From NCBI GenBank assembly GCA_020848835.1, contig JADLHJ010000065.1, positions 1 to 64,000 of the forward strand: a stretch of DNA of 64,000 nt, given 5' to 3'. Position numbers and translations under genes: made by a program. Below the pieces are notes generated by a model. The model was not told the origin of the DNA. It was given only the letters and a program-made list of their open reading frames with translations, and ran no database searches. Shown here in pieces: positions 49,046 through 57,419 of this stretch (position 1 is the stretch's first letter; every line of letters starts with the position of its first letter). The stretch comes from Candidatus Hydrogenedentota bacterium (GTDB lineage Bacteria; Hydrogenedentota; Hydrogenedentia; Hydrogenedentales; SLHB01).

Positions 49046-51376
49046 ATGTTTCCTATCGTTGACCGGCGCAAACTGTCCGAGAGTCTCACTGAAATCGTCA
49101 TTGATGCCCCGTTAATCGCACACGCAGCGAAGCCGGGGAACTTCGTGCTCGTGCGCGGCGACGAATACGGCGAACGAATCCCCCTCACCATCGCGGATTC
49201 GGATGCATCGCGCGGTACTGTCACGCTGGTCATGCAGGAAATCGGTAAGGGAACCAAGGCGCTGGGCGCGTTTCAGCCGGGACAGGCCTACCAAAACGTC
49301 GTCGGGCCATTGGGAAAAGATCGCGAGATCCATGGTCCGGGCAAGACGATTTGCTGTGTCTGCGGCGGCGTGGGTCTTGCTCCGATGTTTCCGCAGATGA
49401 AGGCACACCACGCCGCAGGCAACCGCCTGATTTCTATTCTTGGCGCACGCGATGTCTCCCTGCTCTTCTGGCAGGGCAAAGTCGAGTCCATCAGCGACCG
49501 TACCATCGTTACCACGGACAACGGTTCCGTTGGCCGCAAGGGCTATGCCGCGCAGGTGCTCGATGAACTGATCACCGGCGGCGAGAAGATCGACGAGGTC
49601 ATCGCCATTGGACCAGTGCCGCACATGAAAGCGGTAACGGAATGCTGCAAGAAACATGGCGTTCCCGTGGTCGTCAGTTTGAATCCAATCATGGTCGATG
49701 GCACGGGCATGTGCGGCGGCTGCCGTGTCAGCGTCGGCGGCGAAGCGAAGTACGCGTGCGTGGATGGGCCTGAGTTTGATGGCGCGAAGGTGGATTTCGA
49801 CGAACTCATCGCGCGCCAGCGCACCTACAAGCCGTTGGAAATTCAGGCAGACGAAGACCACATTCCCCTGCCGAAAGAAGACGGACACCTTTGCCGCTTC
49901 GAACAACGCCTGAAGGAGATGGTTGCCGCGCACGAATCGCGCAAGCGCAAGCACCACTCGCAATACTTCGAGGAATCGACCGCGCTCTTTGTCCTGAAAA
50001 CCGCCGCGGAGTTGATGAAACACCGTACCAGTTTCGATGAGGTGAAGCAGGCGTTCTCGCCGGAGGAAGCGCTCGCAGAAGCACTTCGTTGCAAAGGCTG
50101 CGAACACGCGACGTGCATCGAAGGGTGTCCGGTAGAGATCGACATCCGCGGCTTCATCGCCGCGATACAACATGGCGAACTGGCCGAAGCGGCGCGAATC
50201 ATCAAGCAGAAGAACAACCTGCCCGCGGTGTGCGGGCGCGTGTGCCCGCAAGAAACGCAATGTGAAAAGCGCTGCGTGGTGGCGCGCACGCAGGATCGCC
50301 CCGTAGCGATTGGCGCGCTCGAACGCTTCGTGGCCGATTGGGAAGCAGCGCACGTTGCGCCCAAACCATTTCATGTAGAACCCAAAGGCAAAAAGGTCGC
50401 GGTCATCGGATGCGGACCCGGCGGACTGACCTGCGCAGGTGACCTCGCGCGCATGGGCTATGACGTCACGATTTTCGAAGCCTTCCACGACACCGGCGGC
50501 GTGTTGCGCTATGGCATTCCCGAGTTCCGCCTGCCGAAGTCGATCGTCGATCGCGAAGTGAACTACATCAAAAGTCTCGGCGTAAAAATCGAACTCGACA
50601 TGGTGATCGGCAAAGTGCTTACCCTTGACGGCTTGTTCGCGAGCGGCTTCGAATCGATCTTCATCGCCGTTGGCGCGGGCGCGCCGATGTTTATCGGCGT
50701 GCCCGGCGAGAACCTCGTCGGCGTATACAGCGCGAACGAGTTCCTCACGCGCGTAAACCTCATGAAGGCCTACAAATTCGGCGAGTATCAGACACCCGTC
50801 ATCGTCGGCAACAAAGTAGCCGTCGTCGGCGCAGGCAACGTAGCGATGGACGCCGCGCGCGTCGCGGTACGCTTGGGCGCCGAACAAGTCTCGATCGTGT
50901 ACCGCCGATCCGCGGCAGAGGTGCCCGCGCGCGCGGAGGAAGTTGAACACGCACGCGAAGACGGCATCCAATTCCAATTGCTCACCGCGCCGGTGCGCTT
51001 AATCGGCGACGATCAAGGCCGCGTCTGCGGAATGGAATGCATCCGCATGACCCTAGGCGAACCCGACGCCTCGGGACGCCGCCGTCCCGTGCCCGTGCCC
51101 AACAGCGAATTCACGCTCGAATGCGACATGGTCATCCCTGCCCTCGGCACCCGCGCGAACCCCTTGCTAACCGGCAATACCAAAGGCATCAAGCTCAACA
51201 AATGGGGCAACATCGTCGCCGATCCCGTGACCGGCGCCACCAACCTGCCCGGCGTCTACGCCGGCGGCGACATTGTCACCGGCGCAGCCACCGTCATCGA
51301 AGCCATGGGGGCCGGCAAACGCGCCGCCAATGCGATCGATGCGTATCTTTCAAATAAGGTTATGACGTCCGCCTGA
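49046..51376 (+). CDS. Nfn/Sud-type fusion flavoprotein (ferredoxin:NADP+ reductase / glutamate synthase small-subunit-like)
   Basis: 776 residues that join the two usual subunits. Residues 1-~275 match NfnA/SudB (FAD/NAD domain) and carry a [2Fe-2S] site with D218, C223, C226 and C238 (DGTGMCGGCRV ... ACVDG). Residues ~300-776 match NfnB/SudA/GltD: the first [4Fe-4S] motif starts CKGCEHATC (C349, C352, C356, C360), CGRVCPQETQCEKRC continues, then two dinucleotide folds (IGCGPGGLTCAG; VGAGNVAMDAARVA) and the C-terminal YAGGDIVTGAATVIEAMGAG. In thermophiles and clostridia the paired subunits bifurcate electrons between NADH, ferredoxin and NADPH, or reduce sulfur. Fusion in one chain also occurs. 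Which reaction is used is not decided by sequence. Confidence 0.88.
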   Translation: MFPIVDRRKLSESLTEIVIDAPLIAHAAKPGNFVLVRGDEYGERIPLTIADSDASRGTVTLVMQEIGKGTKALGAFQPGQAYQNVVGPLGKDREIHGPGKTICCVCGGVGLAPMFPQMKAHHAAGNRLISILGARDVSLLFWQGKVESISDRTIVTTDNGSVGRKGYAAQVLDELITGGEKIDEVIAIGPVPHMKAVTECCKKHGVPVVVSLNPIMVDGTGMCGGCRVSVGGEAKYACVDGPEFDGAKVDFDELIARQRTYKPLEIQADEDHIPLPKEDGHLCRFEQRLKEMVAAHESRKRKHHSQYFEESTALFVLKTAAELMKHRTSFDEVKQAFSPEEALAEALRCKGCEHATCIEGCPVEIDIRGFIAAIQHGELAEAARIIKQKNNLPAVCGRVCPQETQCEKRCVVARTQDRPVAIGALERFVADWEAAHVAPKPFHVEPKGKKVAVIGCGPGGLTCAGDLARMGYDVTIFEAFHDTGGVLRYGIPEFRLPKSIVDREVNYIKSLGVKIELDMVIGKVLTLDGLFASGFESIFIAVGAGAPMFIGVPGENLVGVYSANEFLTRVNLMKAYKFGEYQTPVIVGNKVAVVGAGNVAMDAARVAVRLGAEQVSIVYRRSAAEVPARAEEVEHAREDGIQFQLLTAPVRLIGDDQGRVCGMECIRMTLGEPDASGRRRPVPVPNSEFTLECDMVIPALGTRANPLLTGNTKGIKLNKWGNIVADPVTGATNLPGVYAGGDIVTGAATVIEAMGAGKRAANAIDAYLSNKVMTSA

Positions 51377-51398
51377 AACAATCTCCGGCAGCACGTGC

Positions 51399-51424
51399 CG
51401 CCCGGCGCGGAGACCGAGCGCTAC
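51399..51424. repeat. CGCCCGG...CGAGCG palindrome (GCTAC tail)
   Basis: CGCCCGGCGCGGAGACCGAG then CGCTAC, the same family as 28190-28212 and 32191-32216, with one mismatch in the right arm. Confidence 0.75.
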
Positions 51425-51464
51425 AGGCCTTTTGCCCAGTCTATTTTGTGAGCACCACTGTTTT

Positions 51465-51544
51465 CGTGCTCGTGCTCGTGAGTCGTCATCGTACTCGCAC
51501 TCGATACTCGAAAAATCGAGTACGATGACGAGCAGGAGCACGAG
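51465..51544. repeat. GTGCTC hairpin repeat, copy 2
   Basis: CGTGCTCGTGCTCGTG leads into an imperfect inverted repeat. The right arm (51517-51544) matches copy 1 at 27 of 28 bases. It lies 88 bases after the flavoprotein gene's stop. The left arm is rearranged by one indel and a few substitutions. Confidence 0.85.
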
Positions 51545-51866
51545 GTGATCTATTACTTATTAGCCCAGCGCGTTGCACTCTCCTGACCACGGATCGCGCG
51601 GATCACACGGATCGGTGGATTGGGAAACATGGGGTCGCGCACGCGGATTAAACCGTGTTTGGTTGACCGACGTTTGCGGATGTCGTCTTTTGCTGGCGAT
51701 GTAGCACTCGTCGCGTGAGAATTTGCCTTTCGCGTGTTTTGGGAATCAAGGAGGACATGATTGACAGCCTTTCCCAATCAGCAAAGAAAAGATTAAAACG
51801 GAGCTTTGATCCTACACAAACACGCACCATAGGACTAAGCCTTCTCCGTAACATATACTCACCCCC

Positions 51867-51962
51867 ATGCGCTCACGCTATCGAATCGTCGAACCCGACG
51901 GCATTTACTTCCTCACCTGCACCATTGTTGACTGGCTTCCGGTCTTCCAATTCCGGCCCTAG
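51867..51962 (+). pseudogene. Remnant of a REP-associated tyrosine transposase (RAYT / IS200-like)
   Basis: An ATG opens a 31-residue frame, MRSRYRIVEPDGIYFLTCTI then VDWLPVFQ, then stop. That is the N-terminus of the Y1-type transposases, where a similar phrase (YF-T-T/C-T-I-V-x-W-L-P-V-F) begins every member. The HUH and catalytic-Tyr parts are missing. The stop coincides with the start of a BIME-like palindrome pair at 51963, suggesting that the repeat insertion truncated it or that the remnant was carried with it. Confidence 0.65.
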
Positions 51963-52039
51963 AAAGGAGCACGGGCGTCTCGCCCGTGATTGAAAGATAC
52001 GAAATCCTAATCACGGGCGAGACGCCCGTGCTCCCTTTT
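51963..52039. repeat. Paired CACGGGCG palindromes in inverted orientation (BIME-like)
   Basis: Units CACGGGCG-TCT-CGCCCGTG (51971-51989) and its inverted twin (52012-52030), with AAAGGAG and CTCCCTTTT flanks. It has the same architecture as 33804-33880. It directly follows the RAYT remnant. Confidence 0.87.
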
Positions 52040-52140
52040 TCGACCTTGGCAAATGCCTGCTCAATACTTTGACCGCTTGAAGGTGGAACTACGAACGGGT
52101 ATTGCGTGGGGCAGATTAGGCAAGATCGTGCTTAAACCCG

Positions 52141-52169
52141 TTGACAGGTTCCGGGTGCGGTTCTATACT
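52141..52169 (+). promoter_or_regulatory. Sigma-70-type promoter for the acyl-CoA dehydrogenase gene
   Basis: TTGACA (52141-52146), exactly 17 bases, then TATACT (52164-52169). Transcription should start about 52176, leaving a ~100-base leader that contains the palindrome at 52221-52240. Confidence 0.75.
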
Positions 52170-52220
52170 GACCGTTAGGCAAGCAAGGCTGAACGAGTTG
52201 GTGGAGTTTCACGGCAGGGC

Positions 52221-52240
52221 TACCTACTGAATAGTAGGTA
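52221..52240. promoter_or_regulatory. 20-bp palindrome in the acyl-CoA dehydrogenase leader, probable operator
   Basis: TACCTACTGAATAGTAGGTA, two perfect 8-bp arms around GAAT, about 45 bases after the predicted transcription start. The symmetry and length are those of TetR-family operators, which often control acyl-CoA dehydrogenase genes. It could also fold as a leader hairpin. No regulator gene is adjacent. Confidence 0.55.
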
Positions 52241-52277
52241 TATAAATCGCCGGGCTACCGGCGTCAAGGGGTAGGCT

Positions 52278-54206
52278 ATGGCTTCGCACGATCATGAGAA
52301 ACAGGCCGCGATGGACCTGGCCGAGGATTCGCGGCAGACTTCCTGGGACCATCCGAGTTTTGTGGCGGAGCTGTTCAAGGGCAATTTCCGCTTCGACCTC
52401 ATCTCCCCCTTTCCCGAGCAGAACGCCGAAGACAAACGCATCGGCGACGAGTACATGGAAAAAGTCCGCGTGGTGATGGAGCAGTACATCGACCCGGAGA
52501 AGGTGGACCGCGAGGAGGAGGTGCCGCGCGAGGCGTTGCGCGCGCTGGCGGACATCGGCTGCTTCGGCCTGAAGATTCCGAAAGAGTACGGCGGCCTGGG
52601 GATGTCGCAGACGAATTACAACCGCATCGTGTCGTATATCGCGAGTTATTGCGCGTCGACTTCGGTGTATATCAGTTCGCATTTGAGCATTGGTGTGCCG
52701 CAGCCGTTGAAGTTGTTCGGTACGAAGGCGCAGAAGGAAAAGTTTTTGCCGCGTCTTGCGAAGGGCGCGATCTCGGCGTTTGCGTTGACGGAGCCGAGCG
52801 TGGGTTCCGACCCCGCGAAGATGGCGACGACGGCGACGCCCTCCGAAGATGGATCGTATTACCTGCTCAATGGCGAGAAGTTGTGGTGCACGAACGGGCC
52901 AGTGGCGGAGTTGCTGGTGGTGATGTGCGTCACGCCGCCGAAGATTGTGAATGGCAAAGAGAAGAAACAGATCAGCGCGTTTGTCGTGGATACGGATACG
53001 CCGGGTTTTGAAGTGGTGCATGTGTGCCGGTTCATGGGCGTGCGCGGAATTCAGAATGGATTGCTGCGCTTTACCAATGTGAAAGTGCCCGCCGAGAATC
53101 TTATTGGTAAGACGGGCGATGGGTTGAAGATTGCGCTTACCACGTTAAATACCGGACGCCTTACCGTGCCGGCGACCTGCGCGGGTGGCGGTAAAGCGGC
53201 GTTGCGCCATTTGCAGGATTGGGTGAACGATCGCGTGCAATGGGGCGCGCCGATTCATAAGCACCAGGCCGTGGGCAAGAAGCTTGCCGATGCAGCGTCG
53301 AATACGTTTGCGATGGAAGCGATCAACGATCTCGCGTGCGCGCTGGCGGAGCGTGGCGATGCGGATATTCGCCTGGAATCGGCGATGGCGAAATATTACT
53401 GCACCGAGACGGGCTGGAAGATGTGCGACGACGTGTTGCAGGTGCGCGGCGGGCGCGGCTTTGAAACAGCGGCATCGTTACGCGCGCGCGGGGAGAAGCC
53501 GATGGCGGTCGAAATGTCGATGCGCAACGCGCGCATCTCGCGCATCATCGAAGGCACGAGCGAGATCATGCAGCTCTTCATCGCGCGCGAGGCGATGGAC
53601 ACGCACGTAAGCCGCGTGATGCCGATCCTGATGCCGCGTCCGGGGCAGAAAGATTCAAAGTTCCAGGCGATATTGAAGGCGTTTAAGTTTTATGCGTTGT
53701 GGTACCCGAAGACGTGGATGCCTGCGTCGATTGGCGTCACCACCAAGCACCTTTCCAAATCAAACGTCGATCACCTGCATTACATCGCGCGCACGGCAAA
53801 ACGCCTCGCGCGCACGATGTTTCACACGATGGCGAAATTCGGGCCGAAGCTGGAATTCGAGCAATTGGTGCTGGCGTCGTTCGTGGATATCGGCACGGAC
53901 TTGTTCGCGATGAGCACTTGCCTGGCGCGCGCGGAAAAATTGTTGAGCAGAAACCCGAATGACGAGGACCTGCAGAATCTTGTGGATTACTTCTGCTCGT
54001 CCGCGCGCGAACGTATCAAGAATAACCTTATGCACGTTTCGCGCAATCACAATCGCTTATTGAATAAAGTGTCGCGTGCCTACGCCGCAGGAAAGTTCGC
54101 GTGGATGGATGATGCAATTTACAAAGGCACGGCGACGCACTTTGACGATGGCGCGCCGAAGCGGGTTTCGTTAAATATCCCGCAAGAGGAACAGGTGCCG
54201 AAGTAA
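52278..54206 (+). CDS. Acyl-CoA dehydrogenase, long form
   Basis: 642 residues, about 200 longer than ordinary acyl-CoA dehydrogenases and near the size of VLCAD-type enzymes. The N-terminal domain has GLKIPKEYGGLGMSQTNYN, the FAD/substrate strand is AFALTEPSVGSDP, and the C-terminal domain has RGGRGFETAASL and the catalytic segment IIEGTSEIMQLFIAREA with its Glu. The extra C-terminal ~180 residues form the helical extension. It oxidises an acyl-CoA to enoyl-CoA with FAD; ETF is the usual acceptor. AAGGGG lies six bases before the ATG. A 3'-end repeat lies three bases after the stop. Confidence 0.92.
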   Translation: MASHDHEKQAAMDLAEDSRQTSWDHPSFVAELFKGNFRFDLISPFPEQNAEDKRIGDEYMEKVRVVMEQYIDPEKVDREEEVPREALRALADIGCFGLKIPKEYGGLGMSQTNYNRIVSYIASYCASTSVYISSHLSIGVPQPLKLFGTKAQKEKFLPRLAKGAISAFALTEPSVGSDPAKMATTATPSEDGSYYLLNGEKLWCTNGPVAELLVVMCVTPPKIVNGKEKKQISAFVVDTDTPGFEVVHVCRFMGVRGIQNGLLRFTNVKVPAENLIGKTGDGLKIALTTLNTGRLTVPATCAGGGKAALRHLQDWVNDRVQWGAPIHKHQAVGKKLADAASNTFAMEAINDLACALAERGDADIRLESAMAKYYCTETGWKMCDDVLQVRGGRGFETAASLRARGEKPMAVEMSMRNARISRIIEGTSEIMQLFIAREAMDTHVSRVMPILMPRPGQKDSKFQAILKAFKFYALWYPKTWMPASIGVTTKHLSKSNVDHLHYIARTAKRLARTMFHTMAKFGPKLEFEQLVLASFVDIGTDLFAMSTCLARAEKLLSRNPNDEDLQNLVDYFCSSARERIKNNLMHVSRNHNRLLNKVSRAYAAGKFAWMDDAIYKGTATHFDDGAPKRVSLNIPQEEQVPK

Positions 54207-54208
54207 GG

Positions 54209-54240
54209 CAAGACCGCGTAAACGCGGAACTCCGAACCTA
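54209..54240 (-). repeat. CCGCGT-(TT)-ACGCGG 3'-end repeat, perfect copy
   Basis: Reverse complement of the copy at 24845-24876, identical over 32 bases. It lies between the convergent ends of the acyl-CoA dehydrogenase and DUF4424 genes. Confidence 0.8.
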
Positions 54241-54251
54241 TTGCGCGCAAT

Positions 54252-55301
54252 TTATAGTGGATCGTAGGCGCTTATGAATACGATGGAAAGATCTTTTTCC
54301 GGGGTAAAGTCTTTTTGTTTTAGTTGAAATTGTCGATCAGAGATTTTCTTCAGTCCGCTGATGGCCGTGGTGATCGCGGATGTTACTGGTTCGGGTTTTT
54401 CGATGGTCAGTGTGAAGTCTTTGATTGGGCCCTTCCAATATGCTGCGGTGGTGAGAATGTAATCGACCACGGTGAAGCCGAAGCGTTTGTTCGCGGCGCG
54501 CTGTTTTGACGCCCATTGCAACACGCCTTTATCCACATCAAAGCGCGTCAGGAAATCGCCGGACTTCTTGTTGAATTCGTCGCTGCCGAACTTCGGCACA
54601 TCATCCAGCTTCATTCGGCCTGACGTCACTTCCTCATACAACGAACCCAGATGCCATTCGCTGAAGTAACCGATCTGCGGCACGTATTCATGCTCCACGC
54701 GAAGTTCAGCGTTGGCGGGAAAGGTCTGTTCCCAAACATACGCAGTCTGCACCTTCCACGTCGGATGCACGTATTCTTCCGCGCGCTTCAGGATTCCCGC
54801 TTTGATCAGCTCTTCCTTCTTCGCATCACTGAGCTTGTCTATTGCGTCCCACACATTCATCGGATCGGCCACCACGAGACCATTCTTCGTGACGAGGCCG
54901 GTAACGTCTTGCTTCGGTGTCAACTGCGCGCGGGTAGGAACCGTGGTCCCTTTGAGCTCGTCGCACATTACCGCGCGATCGATGGTGCGATATTCGACGG
55001 GCTTGCCATTCACCGTAACGGTGAACTGCGCGTAGCGCGGTTTCTCGCCCTCGAATTCGCCGAGGTCGTAGATGGGCAGCGGGAACGCGATTTCGGTGGT
55101 ATAATCCTGCGCGGTTGTGTTGCGATATACGTAGGAGACCTTGATCTTGTCTTCGCTGATGTAGAGGTCTTCCTTCTCCATCGCGATGGCGTCGGTTTTC
55201 TTGAACTGTATCCCTCCCGCGGGCACGGACAAAAACGGACCGTCGTTCGCAAGAGCCGCAACGGCGAAGAAGGCAAAAGTTGCTGCACGCAGTGTCTTCA
55301 T
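54252..55301 (-). CDS. DUF4424 family exported protein
   Basis: 349 residues with a signal peptide (residues ~1-18, ending ALA). The DUF4424 N-terminal phrase is clear: NDGPFLSVPAGGIQFKKTDA, then MEKEDLYISEDKIKVSYVYRN. C-terminal beta-strand-rich domain ends with KDLSIVFISAYDPL. The family is periplasmic and uncharacterised. It converges with the acyl-CoA dehydrogenase gene and is divergent from the HAD gene. Confidence 0.85.
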   Translation of the reverse strand: MKTLRAATFAFFAVAALANDGPFLSVPAGGIQFKKTDAIAMEKEDLYISEDKIKVSYVYRNTTAQDYTTEIAFPLPIYDLGEFEGEKPRYAQFTVTVNGKPVEYRTIDRAVMCDELKGTTVPTRAQLTPKQDVTGLVTKNGLVVADPMNVWDAIDKLSDAKKEELIKAGILKRAEEYVHPTWKVQTAYVWEQTFPANAELRVEHEYVPQIGYFSEWHLGSLYEEVTSGRMKLDDVPKFGSDEFNKKSGDFLTRFDVDKGVLQWASKQRAANKRFGFTVVDYILTTAAYWKGPIKDFTLTIEKPEPVTSAITTAISGLKKISDRQFQLKQKDFTPEKDLSIVFISAYDPL

Positions 55302-55427
55302 GTTGGATTTTCCCTGACCTGATCGTTACCCACTGAATCTTATATACTGTGGGACGATCTACGCTCATTGCAAGATCATCACAATTGACGTCGCACAACA
55401 CGAACATACAAACGCAAACGGAGGAAA

Positions 55428-56096
55428 ATGGAGAAGTACGGACTTATCTTCGATATGGACGGCGTTCTCGCCGACACCGAAACGCTCATTGCCCGCGCGA
55501 GCATCGACATGTTTCGCGAACTTTATAAAGCCGAACTCACCGCGGACGATTTCCGCCCCTTCATCGGCACGGGTGCGGTCCGCTACGTCGAAGGCCCCGC
55601 GCAGGCGCTGGGTATCAGCATCGATCTCGATCACGCGCTCGAAGTGCGATTGAAAAACTTTCAAAAGCTCCTTGACGCGGGCGAATGCCACGCTTGCCCG
55701 GGGGCAGTCGAGTTGGTCGAAGCCGCCGCCCGCAGCGGCGATTGGAAACTCGGCATCGCAACTTCCAGCCCCCGCCCCAAGGCTATTCCAACACTCGAAG
55801 CGGCCAACGTGCCCATCGAAATGTTCTCCGAAATCATCACCGGCGACATGGTGACGCATAAAAAGCCGCACCCCGAAATTTATATCGCCGCGCACGCCGC
55901 CGTCGGCCTACCAAAGGAAAGTTGCGTCGTCATTGAAGACGCGGTCACGGGCGTAACCGCTGCAAAGGCCGCAGGCCTGAAGTGCATCGGCGTGACGACC
56001 AGTTTCCGCCGCGACGAATTGGCCGAGGCCGATATCGTCGTGAGCTCGCTGGAAGACGTAAACCTCGCTCTGCTGCGCCGCCTCATCGGCGATTGA
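55428..56096 (+). CDS. HAD-family hydrolase (beta-phosphoglucomutase/phosphatase-like)
   Basis: 222 residues. Motif I is FDMDGVLADTE (nucleophile D9, acid D11), motif II lies in ATSSPR, motif III is KKPHPEIY and motif IV VIEDAVTGVTAA. A four-helix cap is inserted after motif I, as in the subfamily that includes beta-phosphoglucomutase and phosphoglycolate phosphatases. The substrate is likely a small phosphate ester. It appears to be a single gene, preceded by GGAGG. Confidence 0.86.
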   Translation: MEKYGLIFDMDGVLADTETLIARASIDMFRELYKAELTADDFRPFIGTGAVRYVEGPAQALGISIDLDHALEVRLKNFQKLLDAGECHACPGAVELVEAAARSGDWKLGIATSSPRPKAIPTLEAANVPIEMFSEIITGDMVTHKKPHPEIYIAAHAAVGLPKESCVVIEDAVTGVTAAKAAGLKCIGVTTSFRRDELAEADIVVSSLEDVNLALLRRLIGD

Positions 56097-56207
56097 TTGA
56101 ATGCAATGTCGGCCTAAAGTAAATGGTCACAGAGATAGTTATCGCTGGATAGAGATTTATCTGCGTTAGTCCGTACAATCCGCGTTCCGTACCTAGGATT
56201 TCATTCG

Positions 56208-57233
56208 ATGGATCGCCGAACTTTTATACAGTCCACTGCGGCCCTGGCCGCAGCGTCGCTTGCCGCTTCTCAAGGAGACGCCTCCATGCCCACTTCGTCC
56301 GAGTTTGCAGATCGTCAAAAGAAGCGCCGCGAAGAATTATGGTCACTGCTGGGCGACCTGCCGGAAAAACGTACGCCGACGGGGCAAGTCGTCAGCACCG
56401 AGCAGTTGGATGGGTATAAGCTTGAGCATCTCATTCTCGATCTCAACGGCGTCCAACCCGTCCCCGCGCTGATGCTCATCCCCGATAACATCAAAACGCC
56501 CGCGCCCGCCATGCAATACATCCACTGGCACGGCGGCGACTACTTCGTCGGCAAACAGGAACTGTTGAAAGGCACGCGCGCCATGCAGGCCTACGCGCCG
56601 GTCTACGCGCAGAAAGGCATCGTCGCACTCGCGATCGATAGCTGGTGTTTCGGAGAACGCGCACCCTACCCGACCGATGGCGGTCGCGGTGAAGGCGACA
56701 CCTTTAAGGAAATGATCTGGAAGGGTCAGGTCCTTTTCGGAATGATGATGTTCGACGAATGGCAGGCGCTGAACTACCTCTGCTCACGGCCTGAAGTCGA
56801 CACAAAACGCATCGGATCCTTCGGCATTTCGATGGGTTCCACCAAATCGTGGTGGCTCGCCGCGCTCGACGAACGCATCAAGGTTTGCATTGACCTCTGC
56901 TGCCTCACGGATTACGAAGCGCTGCTCGCGGAACACGGCCAGTATCGCCACGGCATCTACTATTACGTGCCCAGCTTGCTCAAGCATTTTCAGACCCACG
57001 AAATTAACGAACTCATCATCCCCCGCCCGCGGCTCAGTCTGAACGGCAGCAAGGATGGTCTCACCCCGCCCAGGGGCGTCGAGCGCGTACGCGATTACCT
57101 CTACCCGTTATACGCACAATATGGCCGGCCCGAAGATTGCCGCATCGAACTTTTCGATTGCGGCCACGAAGAACTCCCGGAGATGCGCGCGATCATTCTG
57201 GAATGGCTGGTTAAGTACCTGGTGAACGCGTAA
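56208..57233 (+). CDS. Tat-exported alpha/beta hydrolase, acetyl-xylan-esterase-like
   Basis: 341 residues. A twin-arginine signal starts the protein (MDRRTFIQSTAALAAASLAA). The hydrolase domain has YIHWHGGDY for the oxyanion hole, GISMGS for the nucleophile elbow, an Asp in LNGSKDGLTPP and a His in FDCGHEE. It resembles esterases of the Abhydrolase/acetyl-xylan-esterase type that work on plant or algal polymers in the periplasm. It fits the many glycan enzymes in the window. Substrate unknown. Confidence 0.83.
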   Translation: MDRRTFIQSTAALAAASLAASQGDASMPTSSEFADRQKKRREELWSLLGDLPEKRTPTGQVVSTEQLDGYKLEHLILDLNGVQPVPALMLIPDNIKTPAPAMQYIHWHGGDYFVGKQELLKGTRAMQAYAPVYAQKGIVALAIDSWCFGERAPYPTDGGRGEGDTFKEMIWKGQVLFGMMMFDEWQALNYLCSRPEVDTKRIGSFGISMGSTKSWWLAALDERIKVCIDLCCLTDYEALLAEHGQYRHGIYYYVPSLLKHFQTHEINELIIPRPRLSLNGSKDGLTPPRGVERVRDYLYPLYAQYGRPEDCRIELFDCGHEELPEMRAIILEWLVKYLVNA

Positions 57234-57340
57234 AAAGGACACCCCCCTTCTACTATTCATATTGCATCGCTGGCCCCGCTCATCCCTAAGATTCCCAGAC
57301 GGCTCTTGCTTGCCGTTGCTCTAATTTCGCCCATCATCTT

Positions 57341-57370
57341 TTGACCGATTCCCTGCATTCTTGCTACTCT
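57341..57370 (+). promoter_or_regulatory. Weak promoter candidate for alaS
   Basis: TTGACC (57341-57346), 18 bases, then TACTCT (57365-57370) preceded by TGC like an extended -10. The -10 is a poor match. Confidence 0.3.
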
Positions 57371-57419
57371 AGTGCGTTAATTTCGCAAGGCCTAAGCGCC
57401 ATTTTTCGGAGTTTATTAC

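Larger units (their letters stand above)
51377..52277. other. Repeat-rich intergenic region, 901 bp
   Basis: From left to right it holds a CGCCCGG palindrome (51399), the GTGCTC hairpin copy 2 (51465), a GGATC-CG periodic stretch (about 51589-51620, ATCGCGCGGATCACACGGAT), the RAYT remnant (51867), the BIME-like pair (51963), and a promoter and operator for the acyl-CoA dehydrogenase (52141-52240). No intact gene is present. Confidence 0.75.

Noticed and set aside
49112-50977. 621-residue minus-strand frame opposite the Nfn/Sud gene
   Set aside because: Antisense shadow; the plus-strand protein has all expected cofactor motifs.
51553-51777. 74-residue minus-strand frame in the repeat region
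   Set aside because: Reads through a GGATC-CG periodic stretch; no ribosome site or homologue-like pattern.
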